A stretch of 59,542 bases of DNA from a virus. The stretch covers positions 1-59,542 of the IMG/VR virus record IMGVR_UViG_3300008120_005569. The stretch is one strand, 5' to 3'. The position numbers and the translations under genes were made by a program. Every line of letters begins with the position of its first letter. The stretch's first letter is position 1. Positions 25,631 through 34,800 of the stretch are shown here, in pieces. The notes beneath the pieces are model-generated. The model ran no database searches, had not been told where the DNA came from, and saw only the letters and a list, made by a program, of their open reading frames with translations.

Positions 25631-25679
25631 CCCTATATTTATACATGAAAGTGTTTATGAATATAGGGTTTTTTATTTT
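25631..25679 (+). terminator. Terminator hairpin that contains a late-promoter-like octamer
   Basis: CCCTATATT (25631-25639) pairs with AATATAGGG (25660-25668), extendable by four more pairs. Then T6 and ATTTTG. The octamer ATATTTAT (25635-25642) is inside the 5' arm. Confidence 0.8.
25635..25642 (+). promoter_or_regulatory. ATATTTAT late-promoter-like element inside a terminator
   Basis: The octamer lies in the 5' arm of the gp19 terminator, 40 nt before ATG 25683. A transcript starting there would keep only the 3' arm and escape termination. Confidence 0.5.
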
Positions 25680-25682
25680 GTT

Positions 25683-26654
25683 ATGGAATCTACAATAAGA
25701 ACAATACTCGTTACCGGGGGTTGTGGTTTTATAGGAAGTAATTTTATACATAAATTGCTTAAAAGAGAAAACAACAATATCCAAATAATCAATTTAGACG
25801 CATTAACATACGCTGCAAAAGAAGAAAATCTACAAGAATTTATTGGTGATAAATTTTATAAATTTTATCACGGTAGAATTGAGGATGAAGAATTTGTGGA
25901 AAAGATATGTAAAGCACATGATGTCGAAGGAATAATCAACTTTGCAGCCGAATCACATGTAGACCGATCAATAGAAGATTTTAAACCGTTCTTGATAACA
26001 AACGTTACAGGAACACTATCCTTACTGAATGTTGCTAAAAAACTTAAACTAAAAAAGTTTGTTCAGGTGTCTACCGATGAAGTATATGGTTCATTAGAAC
26101 TAAACTCAAACGATAAGTTTACAGAAAATTCACAAATCTTACCAAATTCACCATACTCAGCTGCAAAGGCAGCTGCCGATGGGTTTGTTAGGTCTTTTTA
26201 TCACACATACGGTGTACCAACAGTTATTACACGTTGTTCAAACAACTACGGTCCACGTCAATTTCCAGAGAAATTAATACCACTTATGATATTAAATGCA
26301 CTTGACGATGCAAAATTGCCAGTATATGGTGATGGTTTGAATGTTAGGGATTGGATTCATGTTGACGATCACTGTCATGCTGTTTGGTTAGCATACGAGC
26401 GTGGTGTAAATGGTGAAGTTTATAATATTGGATCAAATAATGAGATTGATAATATAACAATAGTTAAAAAATTACTAATGATATTGGACAAATCCGATAA
26501 CTTAATAGAATATGTCGATGATAGATTAGGGCATGACCGAAGATATGCGATAGATTCAAGTAAAGCTGAGAGTGAATTGGGTTGGAGACCGAAAATATCC
26601 TTTGAAAACGGTCTTAGATCAACAGTTGAATGGTATTTAGCGAACAAAAATTAG
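25683..26654 (+). CDS. rfbB: dTDP-glucose 4,6-dehydratase
   Basis: A 323-residue short-chain dehydrogenase. NAD-binding TGGCGFIGSN at 11-20; NFAAESHVDRSI at about 86-97; catalytic Thr-Asp-Glu in STDEVYGSL (131-133) and YSAAK at 158-162; then RCSNNYGPRQFPEKLIPLMI and the C-terminal RRYAIDSSKAESELGWRP. All residues of the dTDP-D-glucose to dTDP-4-keto-6-deoxyglucose reaction are present, so it is probably active. It stands alone inside the tail module, behind its own terminator/promoter element. Use of the product for virion or host-surface glycans is inferred; no RfbA, C or D partner is seen here. Confidence 0.92.
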   Translation: MESTIRTILVTGGCGFIGSNFIHKLLKRENNNIQIINLDALTYAAKEENLQEFIGDKFYKFYHGRIEDEEFVEKICKAHDVEGIINFAAESHVDRSIEDFKPFLITNVTGTLSLLNVAKKLKLKKFVQVSTDEVYGSLELNSNDKFTENSQILPNSPYSAAKAAADGFVRSFYHTYGVPTVITRCSNNYGPRQFPEKLIPLMILNALDDAKLPVYGDGLNVRDWIHVDDHCHAVWLAYERGVNGEVYNIGSNNEIDNITIVKKLLMILDKSDNLIEYVDDRLGHDRRYAIDSSKAESELGWRPKISFENGLRSTVEWYLANKN

Positions 26655-26721
26655 TAATTTTTTGCAAAATACATAATTATATTAGATAAATGTTTTAATT
26701 TTAACCCATAGGAATTAAGTT

Positions 26722-27594
26722 ATGTCAAAAGTACCAAATGCTTACAACATTCCCGAAACTTTGAATGCCGAAATGAGTGATGCCGAAATAAAAGAGCGAT
26801 TACTGTCGGAATTTAAACAAACGGAAGTAAAAAAGAGTAATTTCCCAACAGAAGTTGTGCCACTACCATCACGTGGACTATTATACCCCGAAGGACATCC
26901 TTTAGCAGATGGTTTCATTGAAATGAAATACATGACTGCTAAAGAAGAAGATATTTTAACATCCCAAAATCTAATCAAGCAGGGTGTTGTGTTAGATAAA
27001 TTGTTTGAGTCTTTGATTGTTACACCCGTTAATTACAATGATATTTATAGCGGTGATAAGAACGCTATAATGGTTGCAGCTCGTCTATTAGGATATGGTA
27101 ATGACTATACCGTTGAATTGGAAGATCCATTTTCTCCAGGAACTAAACAAAAAGTAACAATAGATTTATCTCAAATCGAGCACAAGGAGGTCGATTACAG
27201 CTTATTTGAGAACAGAAAGAACGAATTTGACTTTGAACTTCCAAATTCAAAACGAGTAGTAACATTTAGACTTATGACTCATGCTTTAGAAAAACAAATA
27301 GAAACTGAAATTAAAGCGAGTAATAAGACTATAATAAAAACAGGTATTGATAGGGAATTAACAACAAGACTCAAACATATTATTATTGGCATTGATGGTG
27401 AAACAGGTCGTGCTGTTGTAAATAATTTCGTTGATAATGAATTATTTGCTGTAGATTCAAGAGCACTCCGCACATACATCAAAACAATATCTCCAGACTT
27501 AGATATGACATTCACATTCATATCAGAAGCCACTGGTGACGTAAAGGAGTTGGACATCCCGATGGATGTCTCCTTTTTTTGGCCTAACTCCTGA
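26722..27594 (+). CDS. 26: gp26-like baseplate / tail assembly chaperone (T4_baseplate family)
   Basis: A 290-residue protein. VVPLPSRGLLYPEGHPLADG, MKYMTAKEEDILTSQNLIKQ and DKNAIMVAARLLGYGNDY are the hallmarks of the T4 gp26 family (T4 baseplate protein domain). It precedes the tape measure gene, and its end overlaps a second frame at a T7 run, as in the G/GT tail chaperone arrangement of many phages. The last four residues (WPNS) are read only without frameshift. Start ATG 26722, AGGAAT upstream. Confidence 0.85.
   Translation: MSKVPNAYNIPETLNAEMSDAEIKERLLSEFKQTEVKKSNFPTEVVPLPSRGLLYPEGHPLADGFIEMKYMTAKEEDILTSQNLIKQGVVLDKLFESLIVTPVNYNDIYSGDKNAIMVAARLLGYGNDYTVELEDPFSPGTKQKVTIDLSQIEHKEVDYSLFENRKNEFDFELPNSKRVVTFRLMTHALEKQIETEIKASNKTIIKTGIDRELTTRLKHIIIGIDGETGRAVVNNFVDNELFAVDSRALRTYIKTISPDLDMTFTFISEATGDVKELDIPMDVSFFWPNS
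27552..27580 (+). other. Candidate frameshift / transcript-slippage site (hairpin plus T7)
   Basis: GGACATCC (27552-27559) pairs with GGATGTCT (27564-27571) around a 4-nt loop, followed by CC and seven T (27574-27580). A +1 ribosomal shift on TTT-TTT-T, or loss of one U during transcription, joins the gp26 frame to the next frame after Phe286. Confidence 0.55.
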
Positions 27595-27829
27595 GTATAA
27601 ATTAGGTCTTCATAGAGAATTATTCTCACTGTGTTATTATTCTGAAGGTGCTTTTACTTGGAGTGAAACATATTCAATGCCAATTCATCTACGTAGATTC
27701 TACATAAAAGAAACGAGTGAGGCAATTGAAAGACAGAATAAACAGTATGAAGACGCATCGAAAGGTAATTCATCATCAGCTGTACATCAACCAAATGTGC
27801 AAAATGTTGGATCATTATACTCAAAATAA
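27566..27829 (+). CDS. gp51-like second tail chaperone frame, probably made as a frameshift extension
   Basis: An 87-codon frame in the +1 frame relative to gp26, overlapping it by 29 nt. The coding content GLTPEYKLGLHRELFSLCYY, then FTWSETYSMPIHLRRFYIKE, resembles the short helical frame after gp26-type genes in other T4-like phages (MPI-x-x-RR-x-Y). An independent start at ATG 27566 has only a distant AAAGGAG (16 nt away). A shift at the T7 run would give a gp26-extension fusion of about 368 residues. In lambda-type systems such a GT fusion recruits tail tube subunits onto the tape measure. Confidence 0.6.
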   Translation: MSPFFGLTPEYKLGLHRELFSLCYYSEGAFTWSETYSMPIHLRRFYIKETSEAIERQNKQYEDASKGNSSSAVHQPNVQNVGSLYSK

Positions 27830-27844
27830 AGCGATAAATTTCAT

Positions 27845-27875
27845 GTCCACATATTTATTATATGTGGACTTTTTT
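27845..27875 (+). terminator. Perfect terminator hairpin with late-promoter-like octamer in stem and loop
   Basis: GTCCACATAT (27845-27854) pairs perfectly with ATATGTGGAC (27860-27869), 5-nt loop, six T. ATATTTAT (27851-27858) spans stem and loop. Confidence 0.9.
27851..27858 (+). promoter_or_regulatory. ATATTTAT late-promoter-like element inside a terminator
   Basis: The octamer is 47 nt upstream of the tape-measure ATG 27906. It overlaps the terminator's 5' arm and loop. Confidence 0.5.
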
Positions 27876-27905
27876 ATTCTATTCTAACTTTTCGGTGTAA
27901 TTTTA

Positions 27906-30900
27906 ATGGCAAAAAAGAAAAATACAGGTAGACCAGCCCCAAAACCCACCCAACAAAAACAAAGTGGTTCTAATGAAAATGCTGAAAACGGTGACAGACA
28001 AAGTAAATTGTTAGACCTATTAAAACGCAGAAAAGAATTAGAAACTGAAATACTTGCATTAAAAAAACAGATATTTACTGAAGATAAAAATGATGCTGAA
28101 CAGATTGATAAGATTAATCGGTTTGAGGGAAAACGCGTTAAACTTACTAAAGAATATTTTGATTTATTAGAGAAGATAGCAAAGATACGAAAAGATGAAC
28201 GTGAAGAACTTGTTAAGATAGAAAAATTAGAGATAGATAAACAAAAACGTCAAAAGGAAGAAGAAAAAAGAATAAAAAGTATTCAAGAACACCATGAAGA
28301 AATCGGAGACTTACAAGAAAGGGCTCAAGTATTAATGCGTTCATTGAGTGAAGAAGCTCAAAAACAGGCAACGAGTTTAGGATTGACTGCTTCAAATGCA
28401 AAAACATTAGCGGAAGAAATAAAAGATGCAAACATACAAATAACAGATTCAGCTCAAATAAATAAATCATTTGAAAAATCAATGACATCTGTTATGAACA
28501 TCGCAAAAGAGATGGATGCTTTGGAAGGACGTATCGCTGAAAACATGCAAAATTCTGTTGATGGTCAATCTAAATCGTTAGACTTGTATGAAACAGAAAG
28601 AAATCTTAAAATGGCAATGGCTCAATTAGATTTGAATGCTAATAAATTGGGCGTTGAACGCTACATGGCATTAAAGAAAACAACTGATTCATTTGAAGGA
28701 CAGTTTAAACGAATAACAAAAGTTAATAATGCATTAAAAGATCAATCAAAAATTGTTGCTAAAAATAAAAAAGATACTGCTTCTGCCTCAAGTCCATCGG
28801 ATGTTAAATCTATGGAAAGTAATGCTGATAAAATGGGCACATCAATGGGTGATAGATTCAATAGGGCAATGGAACGAGGTGCGAGTAAAGTTGGTGGTTG
28901 GGTAGATACCATTGCAAATAAAATACGTGGTGCAATGGAGTGGGCGGTTGATAAAATAAAGAACGGAATAAAAACAGTATTCTCAGCGGTATGGGATTTT
29001 GTCAGTAAAATATTTTCTATTTTTTACGATTCTGTTATGGATTTGGATAAAAGGGCAGCTGAAACAAGTAGGATTTTTGGTGTTAATAGAAAAATGGCAT
29101 TTGATATGGAAAAGTCATTTGCAAAAATGGCATTATCAGCAAACATCATAGGACAAAATTCAGAACAATATAGGGAAACAACTTCATTTTTAGCAGATAC
29201 ATATGGACTTGGTGTTGAGACACTAATGGGTGGTGATGCACAAATTGGTATAATAAAAAATATGACAACCTTACGGGAACAGTTTCAATTAACAAATGAC
29301 GAAGCTAAAAACTTATTTGAGTTTAGTGTGTTAACCGGGACAAGTATGGACAAGTTAGCACAGGTTACTGACAAGATGAGTGGTGGTATAATGCAAACTC
29401 AACAGGCATTAAAAGCCATGGCAAATGTTCCCAAGATAATGCAATTAAATATAAAGACCGGTTTAGCGGGATTAGCTGCCTTTGCAGCTAAAGCAAAATT
29501 AATGGGGGTTGATTTTGGTAAGATACAACAAATGCAAGATTCTATGTTGGATATTGAATCTTCATTGGGAAAACAATTTGAATCCACCGCGATAACGGGC
29601 ATTCATATAGGTGACATGGACAAAATAAGAGCGGCTGCTCTTTATGGTGAAACCGATAAGATGTTTGATCTTATTATGAAAAATATTGGAACGGTAGATC
29701 AATTTAAGGGTCTTCGTGGTGGTGTTATCGGTCAAAAGGCATTTGCTGGACAGTTTGAAATGTCACGGGAAGAAATGATTGAAATGTTAACACGTGGTGA
29801 AATGCTTAAAAAATTAGGATTGTCCTTTGAAAAGGCTGCAAGACTCCAAGCTAAAAATGAAAAAGAACTACGTGCTATAGCTGAACAAGAAAGGAAAGCT
29901 GGTAATATTAACCGTGCAAACTTCATAGACAATATTGCAAATGAAAAAAAACACGCTGAGATTATGACGAAAATAAATGATAAAATAGAAAAAATGAAAA
30001 TGCAGTTTGCACCAGCGGCTAGTAGAATATTGGATCTTATACATAAGATATTGGATAGATTATTGAATAGCCCAATATTCGATAAAATAATGCAGTTTAT
30101 GAATAATGCTGTTGAGAAATTCGTAAAGAATTTAGATGATTTTCTATCTGGTAAAATATCGTTTAAGGATCTATTTTCAGGGGTAGATTTCGGTTTGGGT
30201 GCGTTATTTAAAGAAATATTCAATGATCCTGCAATAAAAGAGTTTGCAAATTCTTTAGGTTTGGATAAAATAAATATATCGTTAAAAGGATTAAAAGAGA
30301 CATTAGCTGGAATAGAAGAAAAGTTAGGAGTAGTAACTTGGCTATTTGATAATTGGGGAAAAGTTTTGGGCGTAGTTTCTGCCTTGATACTAACCAAATT
30401 TATAGGTATGGGTGGATTATTTAAAATGGCAGTCGGTGCTGGTGTTTTAGCTGGTGCAATGTATTTTCTAACTGATTCTTTTGAAAGATTAGCAAAAGTA
30501 AATGCTGACAATCTTAAAAATGTGGGAATAATAATGGGTGTTATGCTAGGTGGGTTAGTAGGATTAGGTGCGTTAACAGGTCAATTCCCACAAATTATTC
30601 TTGGCATAGTCATTATAGTAGCTTCGTTTAGACTATTGGTTGGTGCTATGCTTGCATTGGCAGAAGTTGCTGATAAATTAAAACCTGTATTTGACTTCTT
30701 ATTAGAACTTGGTAAACTTATATTACAACATTTTAAACAGATGCAAGATTTAGTATACAATTTAGTTAAACTACTTGCAGACTTTCTAATAGAAGCCGTA
30801 AAACAAGTTGGTATTTTAGTAGTAAACGTTTTAACTGCTATCGGTGACAATATGGTAAAAATAATAAGCAAAATACAACAAGCAGCTGAAACATTAATAC

Positions 30901-31796
30901 CAATATTCAGAGATGCTATTGTAGCTCTATTAAATTCGGTTGGGCAAGCTTTCAAAGTTGTTTTTGATTCCATATTTGGTGGTATAACTGCTGTAATAGA
31001 AAAGGCTTTAACAAAAGTAAATGAAGTTATTTATGTAATAAAAGATTCAATAGTAGCTGTAATAGAGTCCGTAAAGTCTGCTATAGACACATTAGCGGGT
31101 GCATTTATTCGTGTGTTGGATAAAGTAATAGAGTTAGTAAAATCAAATCCAGGTAATATAGTAAAGATTGCAGAGGCAATGGCGAGTATAGCTTGGAGTT
31201 TAGGAAAAATGTCATCGGGTATCTTCGGCAGTTCAGGTTCTAAGTTTGCTGAGTTTATGGAAATAGTGCATGTTGCAGACCCAGGAAGAATACAAGCGGT
31301 TGCAAATAGTATAAGAATGTTGACACAAGCTATTCGTGAGTTGAATGGTGCAATGGGTAACTTCAATACTAATAAATTAAACATGGTTGTTAGTAAAACA
31401 CAAAACACAACACCAATACGACCGGGTGGAACAAGTATATGGGGTGATTTTAAGTCAGGAATATCGAATCTTTGGAACAGTGCAACATCATTTTTATCAG
31501 GTGGTTCACAACAGAAGTCTACAAAAATGACATCACCACAAAGAAGTTTTTCTGTTGCTTCAAGTCCTGGACAAGCACAACAGCAACAATATACGCAGAC
31601 GCAAACCACAAACCCATCAACAAAAGAGATGGAAAAGAAGTTGGATACTATAATAAAAATATTGTCAAGTCAATCAACACAAACCGCTCAAATTAGATTC
31701 GGTGAAAAGTTTGTGGAAGAAGTTAAAGTACAATTGGGTAGAATTAGTGATGTTGATGGTAATATTGACTCTGCACGTGGTAGATTCATAAAATAA
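27906..31796 (+). CDS. 29: Tail tape measure protein
   Basis: A 1296-residue protein. Residues 1-300 are strongly charged coiled coil (KELETEILALKKQIFTEDKN). A central section holds amphipathic helices (AMEWAVDKIKNGIKTVFSAV). Hydrophobic membrane-like segments lie around 810-920 (WGKVLGVVSALILTKFIGMG, FPQIILGIVIIVASF). The Gln/Ser/Thr-rich C-terminal region is followed by a short helix (KKLDTIIKILSS). This coiled-coil plus hydrophobic layout, its size, and its position after the tail chaperones identify the tape measure, which sets tail length and may insert in the host membrane during ejection. gp29 equivalence is by role, not by sequence. Confidence 0.85.
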   Translation: MAKKKNTGRPAPKPTQQKQSGSNENAENGDRQSKLLDLLKRRKELETEILALKKQIFTEDKNDAEQIDKINRFEGKRVKLTKEYFDLLEKIAKIRKDEREELVKIEKLEIDKQKRQKEEEKRIKSIQEHHEEIGDLQERAQVLMRSLSEEAQKQATSLGLTASNAKTLAEEIKDANIQITDSAQINKSFEKSMTSVMNIAKEMDALEGRIAENMQNSVDGQSKSLDLYETERNLKMAMAQLDLNANKLGVERYMALKKTTDSFEGQFKRITKVNNALKDQSKIVAKNKKDTASASSPSDVKSMESNADKMGTSMGDRFNRAMERGASKVGGWVDTIANKIRGAMEWAVDKIKNGIKTVFSAVWDFVSKIFSIFYDSVMDLDKRAAETSRIFGVNRKMAFDMEKSFAKMALSANIIGQNSEQYRETTSFLADTYGLGVETLMGGDAQIGIIKNMTTLREQFQLTNDEAKNLFEFSVLTGTSMDKLAQVTDKMSGGIMQTQQALKAMANVPKIMQLNIKTGLAGLAAFAAKAKLMGVDFGKIQQMQDSMLDIESSLGKQFESTAITGIHIGDMDKIRAAALYGETDKMFDLIMKNIGTVDQFKGLRGGVIGQKAFAGQFEMSREEMIEMLTRGEMLKKLGLSFEKAARLQAKNEKELRAIAEQERKAGNINRANFIDNIANEKKHAEIMTKINDKIEKMKMQFAPAASRILDLIHKILDRLLNSPIFDKIMQFMNNAVEKFVKNLDDFLSGKISFKDLFSGVDFGLGALFKEIFNDPAIKEFANSLGLDKINISLKGLKETLAGIEEKLGVVTWLFDNWGKVLGVVSALILTKFIGMGGLFKMAVGAGVLAGAMYFLTDSFERLAKVNADNLKNVGIIMGVMLGGLVGLGALTGQFPQIILGIVIIVASFRLLVGAMLALAEVADKLKPVFDFLLELGKLILQHFKQMQDLVYNLVKLLADFLIEAVKQVGILVVNVLTAIGDNMVKIISKIQQAAETLIPIFRDAIVALLNSVGQAFKVVFDSIFGGITAVIEKALTKVNEVIYVIKDSIVAVIESVKSAIDTLAGAFIRVLDKVIELVKSNPGNIVKIAEAMASIAWSLGKMSSGIFGSSGSKFAEFMEIVHVADPGRIQAVANSIRMLTQAIRELNGAMGNFNTNKLNMVVSKTQNTTPIRPGGTSIWGDFKSGISNLWNSATSFLSGGSQQKSTKMTSPQRSFSVASSPGQAQQQQYTQTQTTNPSTKEMEKKLDTIIKILSSQSTQTAQIRFGEKFVEEVKVQLGRISDVDGNIDSARGRFIK

Positions 31797-31807
31797 TAAA
31801 CACACAC

Positions 31808-31815
31808 ATATTTAT
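31808..31815 (+). promoter_or_regulatory. ATATTTAT late-promoter-like element
   Basis: ATATTTAT within the palindrome CATAT-TT-ATATG in the 39-nt gap before ATG 31836, with TAGGAAAG as ribosome site. Confidence 0.55.
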
Positions 31816-31835
31816 ATGAAATAATAGGAAAGTGT

Positions 31836-34800
31836 ATGTCATTGTTAGACTTAAAATCAGATTTATCAAAATACCGTTGGAAAGGTCCAGGTGCCCCCGT
31901 AGATCCAAGCTCGAAAACACCTAGGGCAACGAGTTATGGCGATAACTTTGGTTCGTTTCAACCAATATCCAATACGTTTATAAAATCGGGTAATTTACCA
32001 AAAGTCGTTCAACCAAAGGAAGTTGATTTGATTGGGAAGTTAGATGACACCCGTTTGGATAATATAGTTACTGATATGCGTGAATCACAATTGGTTCAAC
32101 GTTTAGAAAATACAAGATTGGATGATATACAAAAACCACAAAATAGAAATATTCTTATTAATGCTGTTTCATCATTATCACCACAGGCAAAAGACGATGT
32201 TACAAACCAATTCAATAGAATAACAACGGAAGATGTTACATCCGAATTAGCAAAAATAAATCAAGATATATCTCAGACAAACATAACAAAATCAGATGTT
32301 GTGGTTTTGAAATCAACAACCGCTGGTGAAAACAACACAAGGTCTAATGTTGATATAATAAAGAGTGACAATCAACGTGGTAATGTACGTGATCCAAACG
32401 TTGTAATAAATAGGACACCATTATTCATAAATAGAGAAGCACAGTCTGCTGTAATAATAAAAGATTTAAGAACAACAACAGACAATATAACAGATCCTGG
32501 AACACCTGTAAACAAAGTTGTTCAAACGGTAGATAGACAAAATCAATCGCCATCAATAAACACCTACAATGATTTAAATGGTTCTATTGTTAATTTAGAG
32601 ACAAATAATTTAGTAGATGATACACAATTTGATATTGTTGGTACACCATCAAGATACAACACAGATTCCAAATTAGTATTGAAACAACGTGCAACTATTG
32701 ACACAACACGATACGATCAGGTATCCGATATATTGGGTGCGCCAAGTAATCTAAACTTGGATGACGTTAGCGAAACAAACCCAAGTGGAAGACATAACAC
32801 AGATAGAAACACGGAACTGTCAAATAAAAATGGCCAAGAAATAGACTTCTTTCCCAACACAAATGCAGAAGGGTTCACTAACAAAGTCCAATCGGGTGTA
32901 ACCGAATACGATTTGGATTCTTCGGTTTTAGGATTTGACGGTGTAACTGAAGCAAATTACTTTGATATAACAAATAGATTTACAACTGAAGGATTCCACG
33001 CATTTGCACAGACACGTGAAGACACGAAATTTAAAGATGGTGCTTCTGAGTTTGATTGGGATAAAAATGTACCACTATCGGATTACTTTGATACAAATAG
33101 AACCTATACAAGAAGTGGATTTCATTCGTTTGCACAAACAGGTGAGGCCACCAAGTATAAAGTAGAGTCGAGTATTTTCGATTGGGATGGTGTTAGAACA
33201 CAGTCACCATCGGTAAATTATTTTGACCTAACCAATAGATATACAACAGATGGATTTCACAACTTTGCAGTAGAGTATGATACAAAATACATAGTTGGTT
33301 CTTCTAGATTTGATTGGGACGGTTTACGTGGTAGTGCTCCATCTACAAATTATTTCGATGTTGCTAACATAAGTACATTTAGAGGATTTCACAATTTTGC
33401 AATAACTAAAGAACCAACATCATATCAAACAAGACTGTTAGGAAGTTCTTTAGTATTAACAGACAACGCTTCTTTATTGGATTGGGATGGATTAACAGTT
33501 CCAACCGTTAACTTTTTTGATTTAACAAATAGAAGCACATTTCGTGGATTTCATGCTTTTGCAACAACAAGAGAAGCTACTTCGTATCAAACATCACTGA
33601 TTGGTAGTTCTTTAGTTCTCACCAATAACGCCTCATTCTTGGATTGGGATGGGACTGTGAATAATGTACCCACTGTTAATTTCTTTGACCAAAATAATCT
33701 TAGAACATTTCGTGGTTTCCATTCATTTGCAACAACATTAGAACCAACTTCATATCAAAATGTTAGAGTTGGAACCGCGTTTACACTTAGAACAAATGCT
33801 ACGGTATTTGATTGGAATGGTGTACGTGTAAATGCTCCTGCTGTAAACTTCTTTGATCAAAATAATATTAGAACATTTAGAGGTTTTCATACCTTTGCAC
33901 AAACTCTTGAACCAACTTCATATCAAACAAATGCAATTGGAACTACATTAGCATTAAGACCAAACGCAACTGTATTTGATTGGAACGGTATACGTGTAAA
34001 TGCTCCTGCTGTAAATTTCTTTGATTTAACAAATCTACATACATTTAGAGGATTCCATACTTTCTCAACAACATTGGAACCAACTTCGTATATTCAGGGT
34101 GCATCATTTTTAGATTGGGATGGTCTAAGAGCCGCAGCTCCTGCCGTTGATTTCTTTCCATCTTATGCTGTTCCACGTGGATTCCACACATTTGCAAGAG
34201 AATATGATACGTCATATAGAAATATACAATTGGGTTTAACATCTGTATTAGATCCATTTGCTTCGTTTTTAGATTGGGATAGTCCGTTTTTAATAAATAC
34301 ACCACAACAACCAGGTGCTCCTGCTGTTAACTTCTTTGATTTAACTAATAGAAGTACAACTCGTGGTTTTCATCTATTTGCACAAACAGGTGAACCAACG
34401 TCATATAGAATACAAAGATTGGGACAAGGTGGATTTGGTTTAGATCCAAATGCTTCATTTTTAGATTGGACTGGTGGTAGACAAAACGCACCAACTGTAA
34501 ATTATTTTGCTAATTGGCCTGCTGGACCAACAACGAGAGGGTTCCATGCTTTTGCTCAGCAAGCTGAACCTACATCTTTTGCAACTGTTCAATCGGGAAA
34601 TGTAATAGCACTGAGAGCAAATACATCAAGATTTGATTGGAACGGTTCAAGTACATTTGCTCCAGCCGTTGATTTCTTTCCATCGTATGCTGTTCCACGT
34701 GGATTCCATACCTTTGCAAGAACATTTGACACATCGTATAGAACTACACAAGTTGGACTGACATCAGTATTAGATCCATTTGCTTCAGCATTTGATTGGG

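Noticed and set aside
29732-31609. Long minus-strand frames (259 and 192 codons) opposite the tape measure gene
   Set aside because: They are antisense shadows of a strongly coding + frame, have low-complexity Ser/Ile/Asn content, no ribosome sites and no family signature.
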